From NCBI GenBank assembly GCA_035502095.1, contig DATJUX010000011.1, forward strand, positions 1 to 64,000: a stretch of DNA of 64,000 bases, in the 5' to 3' direction. This stretch comes from JAKANT01 sp035502095 (GTDB lineage Bacteria; Pseudomonadota; Gammaproteobacteria; Burkholderiales; Burkholderiaceae_F). Position 1 is the stretch's first letter, and every line of letters begins with the position of its first letter. A program made the position numbers and the translations under genes. This document shows, one piece after another, positions 8,883 through 18,350 of this stretch. The notes beneath the pieces are model-generated. The model was not told the DNA's origin and ran no database searches. It saw nothing but the letters and a program-made list of their open reading frames with translations.

Positions 8883-9098
8883 CACCGACGCGTACGCGGC
8901 GCGACGTCGCGCAGAACGCCCGATGCGCGGTCGTGCATGCGGGTTCTTCCCGATTGCCCTGTCTCCCGCTTCGGGCGTTTCGCCGCGTCGTCAACGCAAG
9001 CGCCGATGGCGCGTGGCCGCTGCGCCATACCTGCGCCGGGCCGGTTGCGCGAGTCGAAACAGATCGATGTCGCGGCCCGAGCCGTCTCGGGGGAGACA

Positions 9099-9560
9099 AT
9101 GCGAATTCACAACCAGAAGGACTTCTGGTCGGGCGTTCTGTTCGTGGCCGCGGGTGTCGCGTTCGCGGTGTTTGCCCAGGAATACCAGATGGGCAACGCA
9201 CAGCGCATGGGACCGGCGTTCTTTCCGACCGTGCTCGGCGGTTTGCTGGCGATACTCGGCGTGATCGTCGGCGTAAAGGGGCTGGCGGGAATCACCGCCG
9301 AGGGCCGGGTCGAAAAATTCCACTTCGATGCACTCGGCTGGGTGCTGGGCGGCGTGGTTCTGTTCGGGCTGCTGCTGCGGCCGGCGGGACTGATCGGCGC
9401 CCTCGTCGTGCTGATCGTCGTCTCGGCGCTGGGCAGTCACGAATTCAGGTGGAAGGAAACGGCGATCCTGGCCGCCGGCCTGATGCTGCTCGTGCTCGCG
9501 GTGTTCATCCGGGGGCTGAAGCTCACCATTCCGATCCTGCCGGCCTTAATGCAGCACTGA
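9099..9560 (+). CDS. tctB: Tripartite tricarboxylate transporter TctB subunit
   Basis: This 153-aa protein is the small membrane subunit of the TTT secondary transporter. It has an N-terminal NQKDFWSGVLFVAAGVAF helix, the conserved MGNAQRMGPAFFP segment, and three more hydrophobic stretches. A strong Shine-Dalgarno-like GGGGGAGAC precedes the ATG at 9099. The longer open frame back to 8937 lacks family sequence and is excluded. TctA follows 12 bp downstream. Confidence 0.92.
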   Translation: MRIHNQKDFWSGVLFVAAGVAFAVFAQEYQMGNAQRMGPAFFPTVLGGLLAILGVIVGVKGLAGITAEGRVEKFHFDALGWVLGGVVLFGLLLRPAGLIGALVVLIVVSALGSHEFRWKETAILAAGLMLLVLAVFIRGLKLTIPILPALMQH

Positions 9561-9572
9561 CGGCGCGGCCGC

Positions 9573-11081
9573 ATGGAACTGCTTTCCAACCTCGCTCTCG
9601 GCTTCGCGACCGCGCTCTCGCTGGCGAACCTGTCCTATGCATTCCTCGGCGCGTTGATCGGCACGCTGGTGGGTGTGCTGCCGGGCATCGGCCCGGTAGC
9701 CACGCTGGCGATGCTGCTGCCGACGACGTATGCGCTCGAGCCGACGTCCGCGCTGATCATGCTGGCCGGCATCTACTACGGCGCGCAGTACGGCGGTTCG
9801 ACCACGGCGATCCTGGTCAACCTGCCGGGCGAATCGTCGTCGGTGGTTACCTGCCTCGACGGTTACCAGATGGCGCGCCGCGGCCATGCCGGCGCGGCGC
9901 TCGGCATCGCGGCCATCGGATCGTTTCTCGCCGGCTGTTTCTCGACCGTGCTGGTGGCCGGGTTCGCGCCGCCGCTGGTGGAACTCGCGTTCAAGTTCGG
10001 CCCGGCGGAGTATTTCTCGCTGATGGTGCTCGGCCTGATCGGCGCCGTGGTGCTTGCCTCCGCCAGCCTGCTCAAGGCCATCGCGATGATCATCCTCGGC
10101 CTTCTGCTCGGCCTGGTCGGCACCGACGTGAATTCCGGGGTCGCGCGCTTCTCGTTCGACGTGCCCGAACTGTCCGACGGCATCGGCTTCGTCGCCGTCG
10201 CGATGGGCGTGTTCGGCTTCGCCGAGATCATCGCCAACCTCGAGAAACGCGAGCAGCGCGAGGTGTTCACGGACAAGGTGCACGGGCTGCTCCCGAACCC
10301 GCAGCAGCTCCGCGAGGCGGCGCCCGCCGTCGCGCGCGGCACCCTGCTCGGCTCGATCCTCGGCATCCTGCCGGGCGGCGGCGCGTTGCTCGCATCGTTC
10401 GCTTCCTACACGCTCGAGAAGAAGATCACGCGCAACCCGCGGCCGCCGTTCGGCCAGGGCAACATCCGCGGCATCGCCGGTCCCGAGTCGGCCAACAACG
10501 CCGGCGCGCAGACCTCGTTCATCCCGATGCTCACGCTCGGCATCCCGCCCAACGCGGTGATGGCGCTGATGATTGGCGCGATGACGATCCACAACATCCA
10601 GCCCGGCCCGCAGGTCATGACCAGCAATCCGGCGCTGTTCTGGGGGCTGATCGCATCGATGTGGGTCGGCAACCTGATGCTCGTGGTGCTCAACCTGCCG
10701 CTGACCGGCCTGTCGATCCAGCTGCTCAGGGTGCCGTACCGCCTGCTCTACCCCGCGATCCTGGTGTTCTGCTGCATCGGCGTGTTTTCGCTCAACAACA
10801 CGTCGTTCGACGTCTTCGCCACCGCCGCCTTCGGCGTCGTCGGCTACCTGTTCTACAAATTGAAGTGCGAGCCGGCCCCGCTGCTGCTCGGCTTCATCCT
10901 CGCCCCGATGATGGAAGAGCACCTGCGGCGTGCGATGCTGCTCTCGCGCGGCGACCCGACCACCTTTTTCACCCGCCCGCTTTCGCTCGGGCTGCTGCTC
11001 GGCGCGCTGGCACTCGTCGTCATGGTGACGCTGCCGGCGATCAAGTCGAAGCGCGCGGAAGCGTTCGAGGAAGCGGACTGA
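9573..11081 (+). CDS. tctA: Tripartite tricarboxylate transporter TctA permease
   Basis: This 502-aa large permease subunit is the usual family length. It carries the TctA hallmark motifs GTLVGVLPGIGPVATLAMLLP near the N-terminus, GIYYGAQYGGSTTAIL, and SILGILPGGGALLASFASY in the second half with PESANNAGAQTSFIPMLTLGIP. It uses the ion gradient to import a carboxylate delivered by the binding protein at 7875. It is the last gene of the unit and is followed after 22 bp by a strong intrinsic terminator. Confidence 0.96.
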   Translation: MELLSNLALGFATALSLANLSYAFLGALIGTLVGVLPGIGPVATLAMLLPTTYALEPTSALIMLAGIYYGAQYGGSTTAILVNLPGESSSVVTCLDGYQMARRGHAGAALGIAAIGSFLAGCFSTVLVAGFAPPLVELAFKFGPAEYFSLMVLGLIGAVVLASASLLKAIAMIILGLLLGLVGTDVNSGVARFSFDVPELSDGIGFVAVAMGVFGFAEIIANLEKREQREVFTDKVHGLLPNPQQLREAAPAVARGTLLGSILGILPGGGALLASFASYTLEKKITRNPRPPFGQGNIRGIAGPESANNAGAQTSFIPMLTLGIPPNAVMALMIGAMTIHNIQPGPQVMTSNPALFWGLIASMWVGNLMLVVLNLPLTGLSIQLLRVPYRLLYPAILVFCCIGVFSLNNTSFDVFATAAFGVVGYLFYKLKCEPAPLLLGFILAPMMEEHLRRAMLLSRGDPTTFFTRPLSLGLLLGALALVVMVTLPAIKSKRAEAFEEAD

Positions 11082-11103
11082 CCGCGCCACGCAAGCCGGC
11101 AAG

Positions 11104-11136
11104 AAACAAAGGGCGCCCGAGGCGCCCTTTGTTTTT
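11104..11136. terminator. Rho-independent terminator after tctA, possibly bidirectional
   Basis: A 14-bp perfect stem (arms 11104-11117 and 11121-11134, GGGCGCC core) with a 3-base loop ends in a T run on the plus strand. The A run before the stem gives a T run on the other strand as well. The structure could therefore end both the tctA transcript and the small minus-strand gene at 11153. Confidence 0.93.
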
Positions 11137-11152
11137 CGCGGCGGCGGGCGGG

Positions 11153-11362
11153 TCAGTTGGCCATGGTGCGCGCACGCGCGGTGGCGACGGTCGGCGCAGG
11201 CGCGGGCGCGGTGACGACGACGCGCTCCATCTCGACCACGTGCGGCTCCATCGCGAGCCGGCTCGGGTCCATCGTCCGGCCGAGCTTCGTCATCAGGACG
11301 AGGCTGCAGGCGATCGCCATCGCGGCGCTCAACACCCGGGACACGATCGACGTGGACTTCAT
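11153..11362 (-). CDS. Small exported or membrane-anchored protein, unknown function
   Basis: This 69-aa open frame starts at ATG 11362 with GGAG ten bases upstream. The N-terminus (MKSTSIVSRVLSAAMAIACSLVLM) is a signal peptide or membrane anchor. The rest is proline/alanine-rich with the short motif MERVVVTAP, which I recall from small uncharacterised proteins of Burkholderiales. I do not recognise a function. It ends just before the bidirectional-looking terminator, which supports a real transcript. The overlapping plus-strand frame at 11157 lacks these signs. Confidence 0.6.
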   Translation of the reverse strand: MKSTSIVSRVLSAAMAIACSLVLMTKLGRTMDPSRLAMEPHVVEMERVVVTAPAPAPTVATARARTMAN

Positions 11363-11635
11363 GGCTTGCTCCGTTCGCTTGCGTCGGAGGGCACTTTAGG
11401 AGGCTCGATGCGCCCCGACGACCGGTTTGCGACAGACTGCGGAAAAGCGCGTCTCGACTGCGAGCACGCGAACATGAACGGGATAGATCGGCCGCTGCGA
11501 CGACGAGTTCCCCCTCGAAGCGGACAGAATCGGCAACAGTTGCAACGAGCCGACGAGACGCCCGCGTGCAGGATGCCGTCGGCGCGGCCGGGCGCTGGCA
11601 CAATGTCTCGCGACGAGGACGCAAGGAGCTACCGT

Positions 11636-12139
11636 ATGGCCGCGCCAGTGGAGATGGGTCGACGCCTTGGCGTGCTCATCGACGCCGATAACGTTTCGGC
11701 AACGGTGGTCACCGCGCTGCTGGCCGAGATCGCCAACTTCGGCACCGCCACCGCGCGCCGCATCTACGGCGACTGGACGCCGCGCCCGTTCATCGCCGCG
11801 TGCGATCGCTTCATCTTCACCGACGTGCTGACCGGGCCTGCGAGCAGCGAGGCCACGAAGCGCGTGCCGCTGAAGAACCTCAGGGGCGATACCGCGCTGG
11901 TCACCCTGTTGCGCAAGGTCGTCGACGATTCCGCCGACGAAACCGGGTGGGCCAACCTCGGCGAAGTGGGCTCGCGCACGATCAAGCAGGAGCCGGATTT
12001 CGATCCGTGCAACGACGGCTTCCCGCGCCTGCGCTCGCTGGTCGAGGAGATCGAACTGTTCCAGCTCGAGGAGCGCCCGGGCCCGCAGGGCCACAAGCAT
12101 CTCTGGTTACGCGACAAGCGCAAGAAAGCGAGCAAATGA
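11636..12139 (+). CDS. NYN/LabA-like (PIN-fold) protein with C-terminal LOTUS domain, catalytic core deleted
   Basis: This 167-aa protein has the N-terminus of bacterial LabA-like NYN proteins (GRRLGVLIDADNVSA... RRIYGDW, residues 8-47) and their normal C-terminal part: PRPFIAACDRFIF, then an OST-HTH/LOTUS-like domain from about residue 80 (DTALVTLLRKVVDD... GWANLGEVGS). In the family about 70 residues normally separate GDWT from the TPRPF segment, including the GKNATD and VSSDSDF acidic active-site motifs. Here they are joined directly at residues 47-50. The frame is intact. AAGGAG precedes the ATG at 11636. The stop overlaps the next gene (ATGA). It is probably nuclease-dead, if the deletion is real and not an assembly error. 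Confidence 0.85.
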   Translation: MAAPVEMGRRLGVLIDADNVSATVVTALLAEIANFGTATARRIYGDWTPRPFIAACDRFIFTDVLTGPASSEATKRVPLKNLRGDTALVTLLRKVVDDSADETGWANLGEVGSRTIKQEPDFDPCNDGFPRLRSLVEEIELFQLEERPGPQGHKHLWLRDKRKKASK

Positions 12140-13800
12140 ACTTCGACTGGAGCAATCCGTACCGCACCGTTCGCACGCCGGTCTTCGCCCGCAATATCGT
12201 CTCGACCAGCCAGCCGCTCGCGGCGCAGGCGGGCCTGCGTGCGTTGCACGCCGGCGGCAATGCGGTCGATGCGGCGATTTCGGCGGCGGCGGTGATCGCA
12301 CAGACGGAACCCTGCTCGAACGGCCTCGGCTCGGACAACTTCGCCATCGTCTGGGATCCGACCGACCGCCAGCTGCACGGGATGAACGCGAGCGGTTTTG
12401 CGCCCGCGGCGTGGTCGATCGATTTTTTCCGCCGCAAGTACGGCGACGACATGGCCGCGACGCGCCCGCAACGCGGCTGGGACACGGTAACGATCCCGGG
12501 CGCGGTGGCCGGGTGGACAACGCTGCACCGGAAATTCGGCCGCCTGCCGTTCGCCGACCTGATGGCGCCCGCGATCGAATACGCGGAACGCGGCTTCGCG
12601 GTGAGCCCGATCGTGCAGGGCAAGTGGCGCATGGCGGAGCCGCTGCTGAAGGACTACCCGGGCTTCGCGCAGCACTTCCTGCCCAGGGGCCGCGCCCCGC
12701 AGGTCGGCGAGCCTTTCGTGCTGGCCGGCGCGGCGCACACCTTGAAGCTGATCGCGGAGAGCAAGGGCGAGGCGTTCTATCGCGGCGAGATCGCCGCTGC
12801 GATCTGCCGTTACGCACGCGAGACCGGCGGCGTGCACACCGAAGCGGATTTCGCCGGCTTCTGGGACTTCATGCAGTCGAACGCGTGGGTCGGCACGATC
12901 AGCCAGCGGCTCACCGGCGCACGCGGCACGGACTTCGTCGTGCACGAGATCCCGCCGAACGGACAGGGCATCGCGGCCGCAGCCTGCTTCGGGATCCTCA
13001 ATCACACCGATCTGGCGGAACGCGTCGTGCGCGACGGCATCGACGCGCCCGGCACCCAGCACCTGCTGATCGAGGCGATGAAGCTCGCGTTCGCCGACGC
13101 GTACGAGTACGTCGCCGATGCGCGCGCGATGCGCGTCACGCCGGCGCAACTGCTCGACGACGCGTACCTGAAGAGCCGCGCGGCACTGATCGATGCCCGC
13201 CGCGCGCAGTCGTTCGCGCACGGCACGCCGCCGCGCGGCGGAACCATCTATCTCGCCGCGGCCGACCAGCGCGGCATGATGGTGTCGTTCATCCAGTCCA
13301 ACTATGCCGGCTTCGGCTCCGGAGTCGTCGTGCCGGGCTACGGCATTTCGCTGCAGAACCGCGGCTACAACTTCTCGCTCGATCCGCGCCACGCCAACTG
13401 CGTCAAGCCGCACCACCGGCCCTTCCACACCATCATTCCGGGCTTCCTGATGCGGGGCGCCGCGCCGCAGATGGCGTTCGGAGTGATGGGCGGCAACATC
13501 CAGCCGCAGGGCCACGTGCAGACGCTGGCGCGCATGCTGTACGCGGGGCAGCAGCCGCAGGCCGCGTGCGATGCGCCGCGTTGGAAATGGGACTCCGGGC
13601 TGAAGGTCGATCTCGAACCGACGATGGCGTCCGCGCTGCGCGTCGACCTGCTGCAGCGCGGCCACGAGATCGCCCACCTCGAAGACAGCTACATGGATTT
13701 CGGCAGCGGCCAGTTCGTCTGGAGCCTGGGCGACCCGGCGGCCGACGGCTACGTGGGGGCAAGCGACGCGCGGCGCGACGGGCACGCGGTCGGGTTCTGA
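12136..13800 (+). CDS. Gamma-glutamyltransferase family protein (YwrD-like, no signal peptide)
   Basis: This 554-aa Ntn-hydrolase would self-cleave before the catalytic threonine and then transfer or hydrolyse gamma-glutamyl groups. The N-terminal large-subunit region has HAGGNAVDAAISAAAV and GLGSDNFAIV. The putative nucleophile is Thr370 in PRGGTIYLAAAD, followed by QSNYAGFGSG. No signal peptide is present, unlike periplasmic Ggt, so a cytosolic YwrD-type role or a related acylase activity is likely. The start overlaps the stop of the NYN gene by 4 bp. Confidence 0.9.
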   Translation: MNFDWSNPYRTVRTPVFARNIVSTSQPLAAQAGLRALHAGGNAVDAAISAAAVIAQTEPCSNGLGSDNFAIVWDPTDRQLHGMNASGFAPAAWSIDFFRRKYGDDMAATRPQRGWDTVTIPGAVAGWTTLHRKFGRLPFADLMAPAIEYAERGFAVSPIVQGKWRMAEPLLKDYPGFAQHFLPRGRAPQVGEPFVLAGAAHTLKLIAESKGEAFYRGEIAAAICRYARETGGVHTEADFAGFWDFMQSNAWVGTISQRLTGARGTDFVVHEIPPNGQGIAAAACFGILNHTDLAERVVRDGIDAPGTQHLLIEAMKLAFADAYEYVADARAMRVTPAQLLDDAYLKSRAALIDARRAQSFAHGTPPRGGTIYLAAADQRGMMVSFIQSNYAGFGSGVVVPGYGISLQNRGYNFSLDPRHANCVKPHHRPFHTIIPGFLMRGAAPQMAFGVMGGNIQPQGHVQTLARMLYAGQQPQAACDAPRWKWDSGLKVDLEPTMASALRVDLLQRGHEIAHLEDSYMDFGSGQFVWSLGDPAADGYVGASDARRDGHAVGF

Positions 13801-14067
13801 GCGACCGGCATGTTGCTCGCCCTGCGGGCGTGCGCGCGTCCTCGCATGCCGCGTGGTCGAGCAGGAAACCGTCGACGCGACCTGCCGCCGGTGCGGGCCG
13901 CCCGCCCGCCGCCGGAGGCTTACAGGTGCGTCAGCTGTCGTGCACTGCAATCCGGCCGACGTGCGCCGCGCGGCGGGTAACGCGTGCGGTCGATCCGGCC
14001 GGCGTGTCCAGACGTACCGGGAGCGGATACTATTTGCGCGTCCTGTTGCCGCGCTTCACTACAGACC

Positions 14068-14886
14068 GTGTTCGAGTGGGTCGGACGGGCACTCGCTGCC
14101 TATCTATCCAAGCCGATCAGCAAGCCGAGCGGCGGCGGCGCCGACGCGCGGATGGTGGCCGAGACGCTGGAGCCGGGCGACGTGCTGCTGATCGAAGGCA
14201 ACACGCGGATGAGCGCGGCGATCAAGTACCTGACGCAGTCCACGTGGTCGCACGCGGCGCTCTACATCGGGTTGCGCCCCGACCTGCCGCGGGTCGACGA
14301 CGAGATCCCGTCGCTGGTCGAAGCCGACGTACTCGAGGGCGTGCGCGCCGTTCCCCTTTCCTACTACGGCAATTTCCGCGTGCGCATCTGCCGGCCCGTC
14401 AAGCTGCGGCCGTGGGACCGCGACCGCCTGGTCCAGTACATGCTGGATCGGCTCGGCCACCGGTACGACCTGAAGAACGTGTTCGATCTCGCGCGCTACC
14501 TGTTTCCGCTGCCCGTGCCAGCGCGCCTGCGGCGGCGCCTGATCGGGTTCGGCAGCGGCGACCCGACCCGTGCCATCTGCTCGACGCTGATCGCGCAGGC
14601 ATTCGGCGCCGTGCGTTATCCGATCCTGCCGATCATCTCGCGCAAGCACGACGGCAATCCGGGGCGCGCGGACCAGGTGCGCGAGCTGTGGCGCATCCGC
14701 CATCACAGCCTGTACGTGCCGCGCGACTTCGACATCTCGCCGTTCTTCGAAGTGGTCAAGCCGCGCATCGCGAAGGCGTTCGACTACCAGGACGCACCGT
14801 GGAGCGAAGGCAACACGGTGATCATCGGCGACTCGGCCACCGAGATCCAGACCATCATGCCGAAGAACCGGCCCGGTCTGAGCTGA
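14068..14886 (+). CDS. YiiX/YebB-like permuted papain-fold cysteine hydrolase
   Basis: This protein of about 272 aa matches the YaeF/YiiX C92 (NlpC/P60-related, circularly permuted) family. It has LEPGDVLLIEGNTRMSAAIKYL with TQSTWSHAALYIG (catalytic His) and, 130 residues later, AICSTLIAQAF (catalytic Cys). Family members probably cleave amide or ester bonds in cell-wall or lipid substrates; the substrate here is unknown. I prefer GTG 14068 (VFEWVGRALAAYL), which starts a hydrophobic N-terminus. An in-frame GTG at 13984 would add 28 residues of low-complexity sequence. The C-terminal tail beyond residue 230 is longer than in YiiX. Confidence 0.82.
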   Translation: MFEWVGRALAAYLSKPISKPSGGGADARMVAETLEPGDVLLIEGNTRMSAAIKYLTQSTWSHAALYIGLRPDLPRVDDEIPSLVEADVLEGVRAVPLSYYGNFRVRICRPVKLRPWDRDRLVQYMLDRLGHRYDLKNVFDLARYLFPLPVPARLRRRLIGFGSGDPTRAICSTLIAQAFGAVRYPILPIISRKHDGNPGRADQVRELWRIRHHSLYVPRDFDISPFFEVVKPRIAKAFDYQDAPWSEGNTVIIGDSATEIQTIMPKNRPGLS

Positions 14887-14902
14887 CCCGCGGCGGGCGC
14901 GC

Positions 14903-15784
14903 ATGGTCGTGCATCTCGTAGACGGAACCTACGAGCTGTTTCGTCACTTCTACGGCCTGCGCCGCTTCACGGGCGGCGAGGATCGGCCGCACGGCGCCGT
15001 CGTCGGCGTGCTGCAGACGCTGCTGCAGATGATCGAGCAGGGCGCGACCCACCTCGGTGTCGCGACCGATCACGTGATCGAGTCGTTCCGCAACGACCTG
15101 TGGCCCGGATACAAGACCGGCGACGGGATCGAGCCGGCGCTGTTCGCGCAGTTCCATCCCCTGGAAGACGCGCTCGGCGCGATGGGCGTAGTCGTCTGGC
15201 CGATGGTCGAACTCGAGGCCGACGACGCGCTTGCTTCGGCGGCGCGCCTCGCGTCCGCGGACAAGCGCGTCGAGAAGGTCTGCATCTGGACGCCGGACAA
15301 GGACCTCGCGCAATGCGTGAGCGGCGATCGCGTCGTGCAGGTCGACCGGCGCGGCAGGACGATTCGCAACGAGCAGGGCGTACGCGAGAAGTTCGGCGTG
15401 CCGCCGGACCTGATTCCCGATTTTCTCGCCCTGGTCGGCGACACGGCCGACGGGTATCCGGGCATCGCGGGCATCGGCGCCAAAGGCGCGGCACGGCTCC
15501 TCGGCCGCTACGGTGCGCTCGAAAAATTCCCCCCGACCGTGCTCGGCGAGCAGCACGACCACGCGCTGCTCTTCAAGCGGCTGGCAACGCTGCGCACCGA
15601 CGCTCCGGTTTTCGAGGATATCGAGCAGTTGCGGTGGCACGGACCGGGCGACGGATTCGCCGCCTGGACCGGGCGGATGCAGGCGCCGCGCCTGCTCGAG
15701 CGAAGCCTCGCGGCACGCGCCGCCGCGCGGGGGAAGGCCGCGCCGCCCGCCGGGCCGGAGACGCAGTTGATCGACGGTCGTTGA
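14903..15784 (+). CDS. 5'-3' exonuclease / flap endonuclease (Pol I N-terminal-like)
   Basis: This 293-aa stand-alone FEN-type nuclease has VHLVDGTYELFRHFYG with the first metal aspartate, the helical arch region, LEADDALASAA, and IWTPDKDLAQCV, all with acidic ligands. The helix-three-turn-helix LVGDTADGYPGIAGIGAKGAARLL binds duplex DNA. It lacks polymerase domains, so it may replace or assist the Pol I exonuclease in primer removal and repair. It starts 16 bp after the YiiX-like gene and converges on the DUF4139 gene. Confidence 0.9.
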   Translation: MVVHLVDGTYELFRHFYGLRRFTGGEDRPHGAVVGVLQTLLQMIEQGATHLGVATDHVIESFRNDLWPGYKTGDGIEPALFAQFHPLEDALGAMGVVVWPMVELEADDALASAARLASADKRVEKVCIWTPDKDLAQCVSGDRVVQVDRRGRTIRNEQGVREKFGVPPDLIPDFLALVGDTADGYPGIAGIGAKGAARLLGRYGALEKFPPTVLGEQHDHALLFKRLATLRTDAPVFEDIEQLRWHGPGDGFAAWTGRMQAPRLLERSLAARAAARGKAAPPAGPETQLIDGR

Positions 15785-15817
15785 TCCGCGTGCCAGGGTC
15801 GCGCGCTGGCCTGCGTA

Positions 15818-17326
15818 CTACCACGTGTAACGGACGGTGTAGCGCACCGTGACCTCCTCGCCGGGAGGCACCGTGACCGGAAAGTAGATCGTGCGCGCGT
15901 CTTCCTTGCGATACGTGTGGCTGCTGGAGACGATCTCCCAGTTGGTCCATCGATAGAGCGTTTCCTTGACCTGGACCTCGACCGGTTCCCTCTTCGCGTT
16001 GCGCAGGCTGACCTCGATGTCCTCGCTCATCGTCCGCCGCGCCGCATCGACGCGGAAGTCCATCTGGCGCCGCTCGCCGACCACGTCGAACGCGCTGCCC
16101 ATCTTCAGCAGCACCTTTTCGTTCTTCGGCGTGTGATCGATCGAATCCTCGCCGATGAACTCCAGCGTCCTGTCGGCGGGGTCCAGCTTCGAGACCCGCA
16201 CCCGTCCGCGCGGCAGCGGCATGCCGAGGTTGGCGCTGTCGGCGTTCCTGAACTGCAGGTACACGTCGACCTGCCGGTTCGTCTGGATGCCGTAGCTGCG
16301 GTCGGTGATCGGCGTGGGCAGGAACCCGTAGCCGCCGTCCGGGCGGCCGTAGTAGACCAGCGTGCGCTGGCAGGGGACACCGCGCGCGACCGGAAACAGT
16401 TCGATCTGCTTGGTCGAGTTGTCCGGCAGCGTGGTCGCGCGGCCGAGCGTGTACAGGTGATATTCGAAGAACGGCTTCTCGGCGAAACCGTCCGCGACCG
16501 CCGCGCTGGCCGGTGCGCGCAATTCCTTGGCGACCATCCGCCCGACGCCGGACGGCGCCCGATTCACCTCGCCCGCGACGAGCTTGAGCTTTGCGTCCTG
16601 GTAGCCGGCGCCCGACGTGTTGACGATGCTCACCCAGGCCCCGAGGTCGAGCCGGCACTCGTTGCGCGCGGCTTCGGAGTACGTCAGGTTGTAGTCGGCC
16701 CACCACGTGATGCCTTGCGTCTGGTAGGCCACCCGCGTGCGCTGCCTGCCCGCGCTCTTCGCCTCGACGCTCCACACCAGCGTGGGACGCGTGATGAGCC
16801 CGCCTGGCAGCGCCGGCAGCTTGACACCCGCGTTGTGCGGCAGGATCTGGATCGTGCCGTCGTCGCGCTTGAGCACGAGGCCATCCTGGGTCGACAGCAA
16901 GGTGCCGGTGAACGTTTCGGTCGTCTGGCCCCGGATCTGGTCCACCGCCACCTGGCGGTCGACGTAGCGCCGCAACAGCTTGTCGGTGCTGACGAGGTCG
17001 AACTGGAAGTTCTGCTCGACGACCGACGTGCCCTTGGGATCGGTGAGCGATTCGAAGACGACGGTGGTCGGATCGATCAGCGCCGCCACGTCGCTGAATC
17101 TCACGTCGTTGCGCCCTTTTGCGATGTCGACCTCGCGCTCCTGTCGTATCACCGCGTAGCCGGGCACGCCGCCGCGTCCCGGGTTGCGATACATCTCGGG
17201 CGCGATCGCGCCGGGAAGCGCGCTGGAGTAGATCGTGATCGCCGTGGCGTCCGGCGGAGTCTGGGCGGCAGCGGTGGCGGTGAGGCCTGCGAGGGCGGCA
17301 GCCGACGCGAGTTTGTTGAGGGACAT
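15818..17326 (-). CDS. Exported DUF4139-domain protein
   Basis: This 502-aa protein has a signal peptide (MSLNKLASAAALAGLTATAAA), a helical/beta N-terminal half and a C-terminal DUF4139 region (GITWWADYNLTYSE onward, SLRNAKREPVEVQVKETLYRW, then PPGEEVTVRYTVRYTW at the very end). DUF4139 proteins are predicted beta-rich envelope proteins of unknown function. It stands alone between two convergent or co-directional units, with a 311-bp leader region upstream. No enzymatic motif is recognised. Confidence 0.85.
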   Translation of the reverse strand: MSLNKLASAAALAGLTATAAAQTPPDATAITIYSSALPGAIAPEMYRNPGRGGVPGYAVIRQEREVDIAKGRNDVRFSDVAALIDPTTVVFESLTDPKGTSVVEQNFQFDLVSTDKLLRRYVDRQVAVDQIRGQTTETFTGTLLSTQDGLVLKRDDGTIQILPHNAGVKLPALPGGLITRPTLVWSVEAKSAGRQRTRVAYQTQGITWWADYNLTYSEAARNECRLDLGAWVSIVNTSGAGYQDAKLKLVAGEVNRAPSGVGRMVAKELRAPASAAVADGFAEKPFFEYHLYTLGRATTLPDNSTKQIELFPVARGVPCQRTLVYYGRPDGGYGFLPTPITDRSYGIQTNRQVDVYLQFRNADSANLGMPLPRGRVRVSKLDPADRTLEFIGEDSIDHTPKNEKVLLKMGSAFDVVGERRQMDFRVDAARRTMSEDIEVSLRNAKREPVEVQVKETLYRWTNWEIVSSSHTYRKEDARTIYFPVTVPPGEEVTVRYTVRYTW

Positions 17327-17637
17327 GGCGTTCCTGGTCGTGGGTGGATACCCAGCCTTGAACGGACGGCAGCGACAAGCGGGGTCAAAACCCGACCAGG
17401 TCGCCCATTGCGGCTGAAATCATGCGCTGCCGACGAGAAATGGCACGGCAACGTGCCCGCCCGACCATGCGTGCCGTGGAACAGGTCGAGCGGAGCGGGC
17501 GATGAAATACATCTCGTACCTATCGCTCCTGCACGCACTCAAGGAGCGCCGCTGCTGGGGATTCTGCGCGGCGATGGCAACCGACCTGCCGGTCGCGGTC
17601 GGCCCGAACCTGCGCCTGCTCTGAGACCTCGCCGCGT
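17327..17637. other. Intergenic region between DUF4139 gene and livF
   Basis: This stretch of 311 bp should hold the promoter of the DUF4139 gene at its left end. I see no clear hairpin with a T run and no tRNA. The only coding candidate is the short plus-strand frame at 17502. Confidence 0.6.
17502..17624 (+). CDS. Possible 40-aa peptide, weak candidate
   Basis: An ATG at 17502 preceded by CGGAGCGGG opens a 40-codon frame (MKYISYLSLLHALKERR, then WGFCAAMATDLP) ending in TGA. The ribosome site and the less GC-rich start are suggestive. No family is recognised, and the frame could be chance. Confidence 0.25.
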   Translation: MKYISYLSLLHALKERRCWGFCAAMATDLPVAVGPNLRLL

Positions 17638-18348
<711 letters not shown>

Positions 18349-18350
18349 CG

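Noticed and set aside
9546..11624. A 692-codon minus-strand open frame antisense to tctA.
   Set aside because: Its composition is Arg/Gln/His/Asp-rich shadow sequence with no motifs, and tctA on the other strand is unambiguous.
7673..12139. A 1488-codon open frame on the plus strand running across the transporter genes.
   Set aside because: Most of it is a shadow frame of the GNAT, binding-protein, tctB and tctA genes in GC-rich DNA. Only its end (11636-12139) matches a family and has a ribosome site.
11764..13950. A 728-codon minus-strand open frame antisense to the gamma-glutamyltransferase.
   Set aside because: The sense frame has the catalytic Thr and family motifs; the antisense frame has only shadow composition.
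14068..14886. Extension of the YiiX-like protein to GTG 13984.
   Set aside because: The added 28 residues look like intergenic translation and have no family similarity.
15791..15811. A small GCCAG...CTGGC inverted repeat between the convergent exonuclease and DUF4139 genes.
   Set aside because: The stem is only 5 bp with no T run, so it is too weak to call a terminator.
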